Source: Sordaria brevicollis (Eukaryota > Ascomycota > Sordariomycetes > Sordariales > Sordariaceae). From it: a DNA stretch of 64,000 nucleotides. Every line of letters starts with the position of its first letter. Within the stretch, counting starts at the first letter, position 1. The stretch covers positions 3,720,001-3,784,000 of the forward strand of contig JAUTDP010000001.1 in NCBI GenBank assembly GCA_033439795.1. Direction: 5' to 3'. This document shows, in pieces, positions 46,475 through 57,611 of this stretch. The notes under the pieces were generated by a model. It was not told where the DNA came from. It did no database searches and saw only the letters and a program-made list of their open reading frames with translations. The position numbers and the translations under genes are program-made.

Positions 46475-47409
46475 TTAGGTTTCGGCTGGCCGCCTAGGAA
46501 TTGCTAGGTGCATACGGGGTAGATGTTTTAGCGGGGATAGCGTGGCGGATTCGCTAAGTTGCCAACGAAGATTATAGTCGTTGGATGCTTCAAAGCCCAA
46601 TTTGCTGAAAAGTTCCCAAACAATATCCACGTATTCCCCAGGAAGTTTTGACAACGGAGAGACCAAGGTCCTCAGAGAAACGTGTATGTCATTCGGTGTA
46701 CTAGATGGTGGGAGCTGCGTTAGCTGCTTCAGATATCCTTCCTCAGGTGAAGGCAGAGACACACAGCATCTGCGGCAGTGGAGTGACGGAATGAGACTCT
46801 AGAGTATCCAGGATGGTAGAGTTCACCGGAAAGCTCAACAGATTTGGCCTCCGCAAGGGGTGAACCGTGACCGGAACAACTTCAGATGGCGATGATCCCG
46901 AAACCAAGCCCCAATATTTGTCAAGGTAATGCGTTATCTGGAGTATTTGGAAGCCCGCAAGGCTGGTGAGCAGGACCTTGACCGACTGGATTTGTCATTG
47001 TTCTGGTCAAGAACCCCGCGTTGGGGATGCCGGTAAACGGAGCTCCACAGACTGCTTACCCCTTATGTAGCTGGCTGTTAATACAGGGGGGTATGCGCAA
47101 TCACAACAGCCGAAACACTGTGTTCTTCGCATCATGATTTGGAATTGATAACCTTCGGATTTGAGTCTGGTTTGTGTAACCCGCACCTTTTTGGTATGCT
47201 TACCTTGCTTCCGAAGACAGATACTCCCATGTAAACCAGTGATACAGCGGAATTTCCGCGCCCCGGAATCCAGGTTCCATCCATCAGATCTCATACCTAC
47301 TCGGCGTCGGGCCATCGATTCCGAACTCCGCCTTGGTGGACTTTGTACGATACGAAACTCCGGATGATGGAACAGTCTGTATATTCTCATTGTCAATGCT
47401 GGCACCCAT
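46475..47409 (-). pseudogene. Possible decayed or multi-exon gene, unrecognised
   Basis: Minus-strand reading from an ATG at 47409 gives protein-like sequence (MGASIDNENIQTVPSSGVSY, then FGIDGPTPSRYEI) followed by an in-frame TGA at 47284. More protein-like sequence follows (MEPGFRGAEIPLYHWFTWEY), then TAA at 47200 and further stops. A second frame carries VKVLLTSLAGFQILQITHYL and DKYWGLVSGSSP from about 46990, and a third carries EYVDIVWELFSKLGFEAS and NLRWQLSESATL to a TAA at 46475. The blocks are in one order and orientation. They could be exons (GTATGA and GTAAGC donors sit near the first two stops) or the remains of a broken gene. I could not build a clean spliced model. The family is unknown, and chance is not excluded. 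Confidence 0.27.
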
Positions 47410-47746
47410 CTAGGTCGAAGATGGAAGCGGAGTAGGCTGTCGGTCAGTTATTAACTCCCAAAACATGCAGAAGACTCACCGCAAATGTTAGCAAGATCTG
47501 CTTCACCTGGCCTCGGCAAACACAAGGACTGTTGAAGTCATGTCGAACTCTTCTTTGCTTCTGGTCACAATCCATAGATTCAGTGCCGAAAATGCGCACC
47601 ATCGGTCCCAGTAATAATAATGGCAACCCTCCAACAACCATACCCTCATAACCCCCACCCGCGCTTCCCAATCATCAAGAAGGCGGCATTTGTTCGACCA
47701 ACTGCCCGCAGATCCAGCATAACGTCCTCTCGACAACAGATCTCTG
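47410..47746. other. Short intergenic stretch
   Basis: About 340 bases downstream of the DUF1365 gene and upstream of the possible decayed gene. Nothing recognised. Confidence 0.4.
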
Positions 47747-49678
47747 TTAGCAACTGTCACGCCAAGGGGGAGATGCGAGCATCCATGCGAACCACGCCAC
47801 TGCCACAAGTCGTTGGACTTCCAGGACCGATACATATCCGAGTGCGATCCTGTCCGCTAGAAACAGTCTCAAAACGCACTCTCTATACGCGGCTTTGGTG
47901 GCAGGATCCTCGTGTGTAAGGACGTACGCATCCATGAACGAAGGACGGAAATTTCGAATATCCATTGCTGCTTGTGTCGTGCGTGGGACTGAGTTTGAGG
48001 TCAATGGCCTCTCAATAGGGTCGGGTCGTCTTCGCAAGCGTTGGATGCCCTTAAAGGCCAGGAATTCCCAGGGATTCGTGATGGTCAATGGCGGTGGGAA
48101 TGTTTTTCGCAGAGCCAGCGCGGGTAAAACCTTTGGGTTCGACAACCAGATGGTGCGATTTTCGTTCATCTCGCAAAAGAAGGCCTCAATGTCGTGTGCA
48201 TAATACACGAACCTCGTGTAGAATGCGGGCGTGAGGACCTTGAACTCAAGTCTCTCAATACTGCGCTTGACGTCAGTGACCGTATGAGAGAGCATCCTTT
48301 CCGTGTCATGGGCTATTCCGCTGCCTATGTAGCTGACCTCGAGGGGTAGAGTCGCTCTTTGAACGAGATGTCGCAGAAACCTTCGAAAGACTTTCTCCAA
48401 TTGCGACTCGATGGGATTGGCATTGCGAGCAATGGTCCCATGGGAAGGCTCCGGACGGAACCAAACATGAAGTTGACGGTAGAAAAACAGCGCGTGAGCT
48501 TGCAAGAGGATACGAGGGGAAGTAGCCAAGCCCACCCATCCCCAAGTCCCTATAAATTTAGCTTTCTGGTAAGTGGTCATGGGCACAGGGTCAATGGCCG
48601 GGCCCTCGTGGCGTAGGTTTGCCACAAATTTGTCGTAGCCTTCCGATGTTGAGAGTCTGATGGTCACATCGATTTTGGGTTTCTCGTTGTTGCGAGTGCT
48701 CAATGGGTCGGTGGCTATCATGGAATAGTATCCTTTGCATGAGTTGAAAGGAGACACGTGGAAGACCTTTGGCCATACTTGTGTGAAAGGTATTCCATCG
48801 GCCTGTTCCTTCATCTCACCCGGTATCATGTTTTCAGGATCCGCCGGGTTCCCTTGCAGCTGGTAACTCAAAGCGTCCGGTACAGTTGAAGGGTCCCTCT
48901 TCAATAAGTACATGTGTCGTTCACCGAAAGTATTATTGACTTCCAGAATCATAGCGGCCAGGTACTTGTTCGAATCGTAGAGGTACCAGAAGGAAACGGG
49001 ATTGAACTGATGGCAGAGGAATCGGGCTGCGGTAACCAAGTAGGCGTGAGGATATGTTGCCGGATCGACTCCCTAGATGAAAATTAGCCAACATGTCACC
49101 GAAAAAAATGACGGGTTGCATACCTGAGTTTCGAAGTAATTATCAAGCTTTTCGCGCAGGGTCAGCTCCTCGCTTTGACGCTGTAGATAGTCAGAGGCAT
49201 CAACATCAAACCATGCCTTTTGAACCTGTGACGATGACGACAACCATGAGGCCCAGTTTGAGGAGCGCTTAACCCCGACTGAAACCATGTTTGCCACATT
49301 ACCTCGATATCCGACAGGAACTCCAACCACAAGGTAGGCATAGGAAAATGTGTGGCTTTTCGGGCTGAGTCTCGTATGTGTTGTCCGACATGGCAGAAGA
49401 AGAACTTGTCCATGTCCGTCCCATTCTGAGGTTTCGAGGGTTGTCCACTTGAGTCGGAGGATCTGGATGAGTTGGAAAAGCAGAAAAACGGCAGCAGTGA
49501 CGACGAAGGTTTGCGCAACTCTGGCACATATTTCGACCGTATTTTCGCCGAAGAAGCCATTGCGAACGAAAATAAAAAAGACTAGTAGCGTCGCATCAGC
49601 GAAACCAGCGTAGAGAATCAGAAAGCCGATGTAGGTGACGAGAGAGCCGACTGCGGCTGTCCCTGACAGGCCATTCAT
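47747..49678 (-). CDS. DUF1365-family membrane protein
   Basis: Two minus-strand exons (49124-49678 and 47747-49072, 51-nt intron) give 626 residues. The N-terminus has two hydrophobic segments (about 10-38, SLVTYIGFLILYAGFADA and following; about 50-72, AQTFVVTAAVFLLFQLIQIL). The DUF1365 domain begins at about residue 90: HTRLSPKSHTFSYAYLVVGV, then RFLCHQFNPVSFWYLYD, VNNTFGERHMYLL, FHVSPFNSCKGYYSM, and TYQKAKFIGTWGWVGL with HALFFYRQLHVWF. Bacterial relatives often sit beside cyclopropane-fatty-acid synthases and FAD-dependent oxidases, which hints at a lipid-related role, but the biochemical function is unknown. The fungal protein has a C-terminal extension of about 250 residues beyond the core. 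Confidence 0.88.
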
Positions 49679-51296
49679 AGGAGACGGGAGATAAAGCGGA
49701 AGAAAGGAAAGAAAAGCAGGTGCCCGCCTGCTTAGGAAGGTCGAATTGTATGGAAAAAATGATCCCTAACCCGATTTTGTGACTACTTCCACTTTTCAGT
49801 TGAACGAAAATGAGAGCCGGCTGGTAAGAAAGAAAGGGGGATGCTTAAGTATAAGGATTAGGTCGGCGTTGTACATCATGAGGACCTTGATGGGCAACTC
49901 CTCACAATAGGCTCCATCCATTCGTTCCTGCCGTCTACACCCGCAGTGACCCATATCACCTTCACGATATTCCTATGAATAACGCTAGTCTACCCTAAGC
50001 CATGTTGGTCGTTCACGCAGTCGACTTGTGTTCCTTCCTGGCGAAAGGAGCAACGAACGCATATTTAAGAGGCAGAGGAACACACAGTAGGCGGAGGAGT
50101 TTGGATGAAAATTCCCTTATTGTGAACGAACTCTGCACTCCCTCGACTCCGTCACAAGGTCTTGGTTTGTGGGGAAAAGGGAGCTAAGAACAAGCGCCCG
50201 GGGTTAATTCCATCAAGCACTGGACCTCAATGTCCTCATCTGCTCGACGTCCAGTCGGGTCCGGGCAGTCTGAACTTGTGTCGTCTCCACCTGTTCCTCG
50301 ATTCCATGGATGTTAATGGTAAAAGTCCATGTCCTCATCCGAACAATAAAGGGCGGACAACTGTGAAGTTTCACGTTCAAACAACGAGAGGCCCAATGCC
50401 GCGAACCGACGGACTTCACGATGGATGAACCACGCACTGGTCGGAGCAGAGCCTCTGTTCATTACACACATATACGGCTGAGGATCAGTCTGACCGGATC
50501 ACGATGGAGACGGGAGTCCCGTCGTAAAGTGCAAGGATCCACTGTTGAGCGTCATGGTTCCTGCCCGCGCGGCCGCAAACCCGCCGACAAGAGAAGCACT
50601 CCGTCGGTCACTGTGCGCGTGCCCAGGCCTCCCTTCAAGACCCGCTTTGAGTAATCTGACCAATGGAAGGCCATGAATCAGCCCCAATGTGGCGGGGAGA
50701 GTCGCTCTGGCCGTTCGAGTCATCCCTCGCCATCGCAGCAAGTGCCGCCCGCCGCGCCACGGGCAATGTTCGACGGCAGCCCATCGCATTCCATCCACGT
50801 ATCGCCCACGTTTCGGCGAGCAGACGGCTTCACCGGCGGATATCGAGTGGCTGATACTCGCACATGTAATGGTGAAGCTGACAAAAGACAACTGGCAATA
50901 GTAATAAAACTGCTTTCTTTGTCGACTTTGCCTCGCTTTATTTGATCTATCGTAGAAACAGTATTTGAACCAACTGTTGAGCAACTGAACAAACAGTTCC
51001 ATCTTTTTTTCCTCATCCAACTTCCAAATCACCAAAACCAACGGTCAACTTTACCGCGCTACGTAGGACACAGAAACCTCAAGTGCCCTGAACATTCCCT
51101 GAATCCACTCCAGCCTCTCTCCACCTGGCAACTTTATATTTCTCAGACGCAACAGCCACCCCACCATCGTCAGCAATCCTCTTTCACTTGAACTCTCGCG
51201 TACTTTTGATATCACGACTCCAATTTCCACTTCGACACGAAGACCATCTTCCATCACACCCAACACCCACCAACAACCACAAACACAACCGTCAAA
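49679..51296. other. Divergent intergenic region with MBF1 upstream sequence
   Basis: About 1.6 kb between the DUF1365 gene (minus) and MBF1 (plus). The 250 bases before the MBF1 ATG are CA/CT-rich with few G, as in the 5' leaders of highly expressed fungal genes. No other gene is supported. Confidence 0.45.
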
Positions 51297-51894
51297 ATGT
51301 CTGCCTGGGATACCGACGCTGTCAAGATCGGCAAGAACGTCCACCGCGGTGGTGCCGGTCCTCGCGAGACTGTTGTCCGTGGCAAGTCTGCCCTCAACGC
51401 TGCTCAGCGCAGTGGTGCTATCATTGCCACTGAGAAGAAGTATGGCGCCGGCAACACTGTATGTTCTCTCCCCTCTCCTTTCCATATCCCTTAATGCTTG
51501 CTACACCTTGCTGCGCCGCAAACCATCGATTACCGTCGTCATTCATTGTGCTAACCAGTCTTTCTCGCAACAGGCTTCCAAGCCCGGTGTCGAGGGCCAG
51601 CGCCTAACAATGGTTGACCGCTCTGACGACATCGTCAAGCCCAAGACCGTCAGCAAGGAAGTTGGTGCCGCCATCCAGAAGGCCCGCAGCGCCATCATGA
51701 TCGGCGACAAGGCCATGACCCAGAAGGAGCTCGCCACCCGCTGCAACTCCACCCAGGCCATCATCGCCCAGTACGAGCGCGGTGAGGGTGTTCCCGACCA
51801 GAAGCTCCTCGGCAACCTCGAGCGCGTCCTCAACGTCAAGCTTCGCGGTTCTGATATTGGCAAGCCCAAGTTCGAGAAGAAGGAGAAGAAGTGA
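51297..51894 (+). CDS. mbf1: Multiprotein bridging factor 1 (transcriptional coactivator)
   Basis: Two exons (51297-51458 and 51574-51894; 115-nt intron with GTATGT donor, CTAAC branch and CAG acceptor) encode 160 residues, close to the usual length of about 150. The start context is strong (gtcaaaATGTC). The N-terminal MBF1 domain is clear ([34 protein letters not shown]). The Cro/C1-type helix-turn-helix at about 93-147 follows ([48 protein letters not shown]). MBF1 links gene-specific bZIP activators such as Gcn4/CPC-1 to TBP and also protects ribosome reading frame on stalled ribosomes. Codon use is strongly biased to C-ending codons, in keeping with high expression. Confidence 0.97.
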
Positions 51895-52726
51895 GCGGTG
51901 TTTCCTGATTGATGGGAATCATCTTCTCGCGGAAGGGCTGTTTCGCTCCCCAAGGTGCCGGTGCCGGTGCCGAGGCCAAATACACTTGGCCAACATGCCC
52001 CTGGGACTGCGTTCCTCTGATTCGCGGTGAAACATTCCGCGCGCTCGAATGGGACCGGTTGCCCTGAGGGAGCATTGTTACTACACGATTTGTAATCATT
52101 GGGAGGAAAGAGAAGGGGTTTTGGTGGCATGAGCGCAGCAAGACGAATCACCTGTTGCCTGGCATGATGGATGATGATGATGAGGAAAGGGTCTCGGAAG
52201 GGCACAACATCAACATACGAATATGTGCCGATGACAGCCCTTGGTTTTTTATTTGCATACATCTACATTCAGCGAGGGTGTCTTGCACTTTTTGGAAGGG
52301 ATTGCTTATACCGATGCTTTCTCGGAGGGAAGGCGTTTGCTGAAAGATATCATGGGTCCTTTGTTCTGCGATAGACGACGGGATGAAATAGACCTTTTTT
52401 TTTGACTTCGTCTCAACTTTTTTTAACGCTAATTCTGTCGTTTCTCTTCTGGTAGCCACGCTTGCTTTTGTAGACCGGCTTGCCGTCATCGTATGTCAAT
52501 GCTTTTCATTTCATCCCCCGGTAACATCAAATTCTCTATCTCTATACAACCCAAATGAAGAACAAGGGTATATCCAGCACCCATGGAAAGCTCCAACCCC
52601 CAACACCAAACATAGTAGCTATGCCTGAATTCTCCACATGACTCTGTCCCTCGTATTCCAACAGCTGCTCTTCATGATATCATACTTTTTGCGTTACTCC
52701 AACATTTACTTCCCAAAGCTTGTAAA
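51895..52726. other. Convergent 3' intergenic region
   Basis: About 830 bases between the stop codons of MBF1 and Cdt1. Short chance frames only. Confidence 0.5.
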
Positions 52727-54301
52727 CTAGCCCAGCAGCACCTTTACTCTCTGCCCAACCTCCATCTTGCTCGGCTGCAACGCCGTCGTCACAACCACAT
52801 TTTCCTTCCCGCCCACCGTCACCATCCTCAACCACTGCGGCGCCACCTCGCTCGCCAATAGGCGCACGCAACCGGCTGCGTCCTCCTGCGAGATGGGCGT
52901 CCGCAGAGAATCCTTGAGCTTGACCAGCAGCGCCGTCATGGTGAACGCCATGCGCGCTTGCGCACCCGTGGCCGTGCACAGCATCCCGATCACGGCCGCC
53001 ACGTCCTCTGCTCGCTGCAGCGCGGCGCGGCGCTGGAGCTCGGCGGCCGAGGGGCCCGTCAGGGCGGCGAGGGCGGCTTGGTTCTCTTTGAGACGAATGC
53101 GGTCGAGGAGAGAGAGTTTCGTACCGTCGGCTTTGAGGAGAGGAGGAGCAGCAGAAGAAGGGGTTGAGGCTTGTTGCTTCTTTTCTTGCTGCAATTGCTG
53201 CTTGCGAACCACGCCGTTCTTGAGTTCTTCGAGCGTGCGCTGGTTCTTGTTCAACAACCAGGCGGCTTTCGTGGCCGAGGCGCAGGCTTTGATGGGTGCT
53301 TGCGGAAGCGTGCTGAGGAAGAGCGAGGCAACTTGGCCTGGTCGGCGCGAGGTCCAGAGCGATCGGAGGTGCGACTCGAAGTCCATGTTGAGCTTGTGTT
53401 CATTCAGAGGGCCAGAGTGGGTCTCGAGTAGCTCGACGCAGATCTTGCCGCGACCGTAGTCGGAGAGGTAGAAGGGGGCTTTTGAGGATGCGGTGGTTGT
53501 TGTCGCCGCAGATTTGGAAGAGGACACCCAGTTCAGAACGCCGACACAGCGCTGGATATCCTCGATCGTCACCTTGCGCTTACCCCAGGTTCGAGTGACG
53601 CTGGGCAAAAGTGTGCGCAGGTCAACCGGCGAGTTGGAGCCGTTATGCGCCAGTTGCATAGTGTATGTCTTGAGGAATGCGGCTTGAAGATCAAGCAGCT
53701 GCACGAGCTCTCGAGGCAAGTCGTGCTCGCTACTTTCGCCAACATGATGTTTCGACCGTCTCTTCGCTGGCGTCTGAAGAGCCAGTCGCTCCAATAGTTC
53801 TTCGGCTTCTGTCGCATCGCAATTGCTCGTCTGTATGGGCTCGTCGTCATCCTCGACTAACCGTCGCTTTCGGCTTGCAGAAATGGCCGATGCAGAAATA
53901 TTTGGCGTGGTCTTGAAGTCCAACTTGTTGTCATTGTTGCGATCCGAGTCCTCAAATCTTACGGACTTCTTCTCCTTGCGCGGAGTTTCGAAGAGCGCAA
54001 TGTTCTCGTTGGTCTTTGTGGCATCGCTCTTCTGACGGAGCTTCTTGGATATGGTTGGTGAAGATTCGATATCGGAGTCGTCGTTAACTTTCCTCTTCCT
54101 TGAACCGAGAACAACTTCTATCGAGGAAGTATGTGTGCTTTCTCCTTTGGCGCGCTTCTTCAACGGAGTGTTGTTCTTCCCGGGGCTCTGTTGGGTTTTG
54201 GCGAGACGGGCGAAATCGCTTATATCTGGAAGAGGAGTTTGTTTACTTGGGCTAAGCTTCCCACGAGCGGATCGTGTGCTGCGGGGAGTCGCGCCAGGCA
54301 T
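52727..54301 (-). CDS. cdt1: DNA replication licensing factor Cdt1
   Basis: A single-exon minus-strand frame of 524 residues. The N-terminal third is basic and Ser/Pro-rich, with RSARGKLSPSKQTPLPD, several SP/TP sites (possible CDK targets) and KKLRQKSD and RKRRLVED nuclear-localisation-like clusters. The central winged-helix region is seen at about 245-360 (LVQLLDLQAAFLKTYTMQL, VDLRTLLPSV, TIEDIQRCVGVLNW, GRGKICVEL). The C-terminal Mcm-binding winged helix follows at about 420-510 (LLDRIRLKENQAALAAL, VAAVIGMLCTATGAQARMAF, ISQEDAAGCVRLLASEVAPQ). Cdt1 loads the MCM2-7 helicase at origins together with ORC and Cdc6. The frame stays open upstream to an ATG at 54670 (123 extra codons), but that part looks like leader sequence and MPGATPRSTRS is the better start. 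Confidence 0.88.
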   Translation of the reverse strand: MPGATPRSTRSARGKLSPSKQTPLPDISDFARLAKTQQSPGKNNTPLKKRAKGESTHTSSIEVVLGSRKRKVNDDSDIESSPTISKKLRQKSDATKTNENIALFETPRKEKKSVRFEDSDRNNDNKLDFKTTPNISASAISASRKRRLVEDDDEPIQTSNCDATEAEELLERLALQTPAKRRSKHHVGESSEHDLPRELVQLLDLQAAFLKTYTMQLAHNGSNSPVDLRTLLPSVTRTWGKRKVTIEDIQRCVGVLNWVSSSKSAATTTTASSKAPFYLSDYGRGKICVELLETHSGPLNEHKLNMDFESHLRSLWTSRRPGQVASLFLSTLPQAPIKACASATKAAWLLNKNQRTLEELKNGVVRKQQLQQEKKQQASTPSSAAPPLLKADGTKLSLLDRIRLKENQAALAALTGPSAAELQRRAALQRAEDVAAVIGMLCTATGAQARMAFTMTALLVKLKDSLRTPISQEDAAGCVRLLASEVAPQWLRMVTVGGKENVVVTTALQPSKMEVGQRVKVLLG

Positions 54302-55048
54302 GATTGATGATGTTCTTGCTGATGATGTTGGTGTATTGTATGGAGTTCGAAATCGCGTAACTAGAGATGACTTTTGATGCGATAAAACGGGTAGATGAAG
54401 ATAACTTTTCAACCTGGGCTGGCTCTGGGAGCCATTGTTTGGAGACGAAATTGTCCTAGCAACGGAAATACTGGAGCAAGTGGAATTTGAACAGCAAGGT
54501 GCTCGGGCTAGCAGAAGAGCCAAGACAGGAAGGTTGGGACAGGGGTCTTCAGGTTCCCGTCGTGAGCGAGACACGGTCAATAATTTTGACGCGTAAAGTG
54601 GAAATCGCGACGCGAGGGTACTTGCGCTTTCGCATCTTCTGCAATGCAATGCACTTGCCGGCGGCTGCATGACTTGTGCATCGATTGAGAGGTGCGTTTG
54701 AAGGTGCCAAATGCTGGCAAGACCCTAACCCTGTGTGCTACACATTGAGGGGTACGTCACTGAGGGGCTGTGTTCAGTTCTCAGCTCCTTCCGCTTCCAC
54801 TCCCCAGCAACCATCCACCACTCGCTTCCCCCCCGAGATGACCTGAGATTCCGCTCCATTGTTGGCGCTCTCGGTGCTTGATTGTACCGTGTCATGTTGT
54901 CTTTGAGCGTGTCATTCCATTCATCGGAGTGAACTTGACCATCAACCTACATATTCACTGTACCTTTCTTCTTCGCAACGAATACAATCAATCGCCCATC
55001 ACTTGAACATCTCGGTTTACGTTCCTTACCATAGACCCAGTGACAATC
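54302..55048. other. Divergent promoter region, Cdt1 and hydrolase
   Basis: About 750 bases between the start codons of Cdt1 (minus) and the dienelactone-hydrolase-family gene (plus). It contains the open upstream extension of the Cdt1 frame. I did not identify E2F/MBF-type sites with confidence. Confidence 0.45.
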
Positions 55049-56340
55049 ATGGCCGATGCAGAGGTAGCGACAAAGTCTCCCGAAAGCGACGCTCTCGAGG
55101 ACATTCCCGTTGCCGAATTTACTCCTCCGCCTTCTAAAACAATCGATTCATCTTCCACTTCTGCTGCTGCGCCAACTCCAGCTTTGTGCGATAACTGTAC
55201 TTCTGACAGACCTACGCCTGCTGGGCAAAAGTCGACGGGTGAGATCATCAAGCTCAATGATGTTGACGTTCGTTTTTCCTCCGGCTTCATCCTCATCATA
55301 AACATCATCCATCGAAGCGACTAACAAGCAACTCCCCGTCCTTAGGTCTACGTCTCGAAACCGGCCGACTACCCTCACACCTCGGCCAAGCTGCTCCTGC
55401 TCCTAACGGGGGGCACCGGTCTTCATAGCGTAAACAACCAGATTCAAGCCGACAGGTTTGCCCAAGATGGCGGCTTTGTCGTCGTCATGCCCGATCTTTT
55501 CGAAGGTGACCCAGCACCTAACTCGGCGACCGCCCTAAGTCCCGATGAGCTCCCTGGGACTGGTGCAAGCACTGGCTCAACCGCTCCGACATCATCGTTC
55601 CTCGAGATCTTCAAGATCAAAGCCGCCGAGACAGCCAAGAGTTTCTTGATTGACATGTGGTTGGCCCGCCACACCGAGGACAAGATCATGCCCATCCTCA
55701 AGAAGGTTCTGGAGGGCGTCCGCGATGAGTTTGCCGATGCGGTAGCCTATGGCGACGGGATCTACGCGGCGGGATATTGCATTGGCGGCCGATATGTCCT
55801 CTTGCTGGCGCGCGAGGAAACTCATGCTCCACGGAAGACCTCGATTAGCGAAAGACTGGGCGGCATTACGCTTCCATGGGCGCATAAGCCTGCTGCTCCT
55901 GCCGTTGCTCCTACTGATCTGAGCAGTAGTGGAGAGAGTGCTCAAAGCGGCGACGATCTTGAGGCGAACAGACAGAATAAGACATCGGGCCCATGGATCA
56001 AGGCCGGAGCGATCGCGCATGCAACACTTGTGTCAAAGGAAGACTTCAAGGGCCTCAAGGTTCCCATTACCATGGTCTCGGTAGAGAATGATCCCGTCTT
56101 CCCGGATGAGGTGCGCATGGCGGGTGAGGATTACATGAGCAAGAACAACGTTGAGCACGAGGTACAGGTATACCCTGGCGTACCACATGGTAGGTTATCT
56201 TCCGCTGCCTCCGCAAACGTGTTTCTCACACTAAACGATAAATAGGCTTTGCGGTTGTGGGAGAGTATGAGGACGCTCATATCAAGGAGGCGCAAGCTAC
56301 TGCTTTTGAGCAGATGCTCAAATGGCTGGCGGGACACTAA
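55049..56340 (+). CDS. Dienelactone hydrolase family protein
   Basis: Three exons (55049-55267, 55346-56189, 56246-56340) give 385 residues. The first exon is a low-complexity leader ending in a short Cys pair (LCDNCTSDRPTPAG), which is common in fungal members. The alpha/beta-hydrolase core follows: VYVSKPADYP, LLLLLTGGTGLHSVNNQ, GGFVVVMPDLFEGDP. The catalytic triad is visible: nucleophile Cys218 in GYCIGG, Asp322 in SVENDPVFPDE and His354 in GVPHGFAV, with the His codon split from its Gly at the last splice site. There is a Ser/Glu/Asp-rich insertion at about 250-287 not typical of the bacterial enzyme. The family hydrolyses cyclic or lactone esters; the substrate here is unknown. Its 3' end is 188 bp from the convergent quinone oxidoreductase. 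Confidence 0.92.
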
Positions 56341-56528
56341 TCGATCTCATATGATTGAGTTATGGCGTTTCCTACTCTATTCGGCGCTCGGTTTGGAGGT
56401 TTAGCAGATAGCAGAGGCATCTGATAGGATATCACAGGTTAATACGATTGCAAAAGGGTATCTTGATATTTTGCTGGCAATACTACTTGGCCAATGGCCT
56501 TCAAACGCTAGACAACTGCCGCCGTCAA

Positions 56529-57611
56529 TTATGAGACGGTGCAGATAATCTTGCCCTTGGTCGTGTTTGCCTCCAACTGCTTGTGTGCCTGGACAATTTC
56601 CTCGAAGGGTAAAACTGTGTCAATGAAGATCTTGAGATCACCGCTTTCGAACTTGGGCAAGTATTCAGCCAATTTGTCCCTCAGCTGGCCCTGATAGTTC
56701 TCTTCGCGGCTCCTCAGAGTGCTTCCTTCAATACGAGCCCTCTTGTAGAGCAGTTTGGAGATGTCCACCTTATCGGCTACCGCACCGCCCATCAGTCCCA
56801 GCATGCAGATGCGCCCATCACGAGCCACCACATCCAAGTTCTTCTGGAGGTAACTGGCGCCGATAAAGTCCACAACCAAGTCCACGCCCTTGCCATCGGT
56901 CTTTTTAAGAATCTCCTCCGCCCAGTCCTGCTCCTTGTAGTTGAACGCCGCCGTCGCGCCCAGCAGGGTTTCGATAAACTTGCACTTCTCCGCCGATCCC
57001 GCGGTCGCAAAGATCTGTTTCGCGCCCGCCAACTTCGAGAGCTGAATACCCGCAATCGACACGCCCGAGGCGCCCGCATGCCACAAAATCGTCTTCCCCT
57101 GCTCACCAACCCCACCAAGAACAAAGTGCAGCGCCTGCGTCGCCGTGATCCACGTCTCTGGCACGCCGGCCGCCTGCTCGAAGCTCAAGTGGGGTGGCTT
57201 GTGCAGCAGCATCTTGGACGACACGGCGATGTACTCGGCGTAAGCGCCGCCGTAGGCCAGGCCGAAAACTTCGTCGCCGACTTTGAAGTCGCCGTGGTCG
57301 CCATCACCAAAGGAATCGATAGTGCCGGAGAACTCGACGCCCAGTGTGCTCGGTGCCTGCGGGGGCAGAGGGTAGTGACCCTCGCGCTGGATCAGGTCCA
57401 TCCGGTTGAGCCCGAAGGCTTTGACTTTGACGAGGGCTTGTCCCGGCTGGGCTTGCGGGAGCGGGGTGTCGGCGTTGATGAAGAGGTTGTCGGCGGGGCC
57501 TTTGCCGTTTTTGATGTCTTTTTGGGTTGGAGTGTTAGAGAGCTTTGAATGCTTGACGCATGGTTGGTTTGGGCGAAGCTTACCGACTGCTTTCATGGTT
57601 TTTGGTGCCAT
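56529..57611 (-). CDS. Quinone oxidoreductase, MDR superfamily (PIG3-like)
   Basis: Two minus-strand exons (57584-57611 and 56529-57517) encode 338 residues. The 66-nt intron (GTAAGC donor, CTAAC branch, AAAAAG acceptor) has no stop and keeps frame, so the unspliced reading is also open (360 codons). Splicing gives the family start MAPKTMKAVDIKNGKGPADN. Domains: a GroES-like N-terminal half (ALVKVKAFGLNRMDLIQREG, STLGVEFSGTI, GDEVFGLAYGGAYAEY), then a Rossmann fold with the NADPH loop (ILWHAGASGVSIAGIQLSK) and VDLVVDFIGASYL. There are no structural zinc cysteines, as in quinone reductases of the PIG3/TP53I3 type. It probably reduces quinones or enals with NADPH. The C-terminus (HKQLEANTTKGKIICTVS) is complete. 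Confidence 0.93.
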   Translation of the reverse strand: MAPKTMKAVGKLRPNQPCVKHSKLSNTPTQKDIKNGKGPADNLFINADTPLPQAQPGQALVKVKAFGLNRMDLIQREGHYPLPPQAPSTLGVEFSGTIDSFGDGDHGDFKVGDEVFGLAYGGAYAEYIAVSSKMLLHKPPHLSFEQAAGVPETWITATQALHFVLGGVGEQGKTILWHAGASGVSIAGIQLSKLAGAKQIFATAGSAEKCKFIETLLGATAAFNYKEQDWAEEILKKTDGKGVDLVVDFIGASYLQKNLDVVARDGRICMLGLMGGAVADKVDISKLLYKRARIEGSTLRSREENYQGQLRDKLAEYLPKFESGDLKIFIDTVLPFEEIVQAHKQLEANTTKGKIICTVS

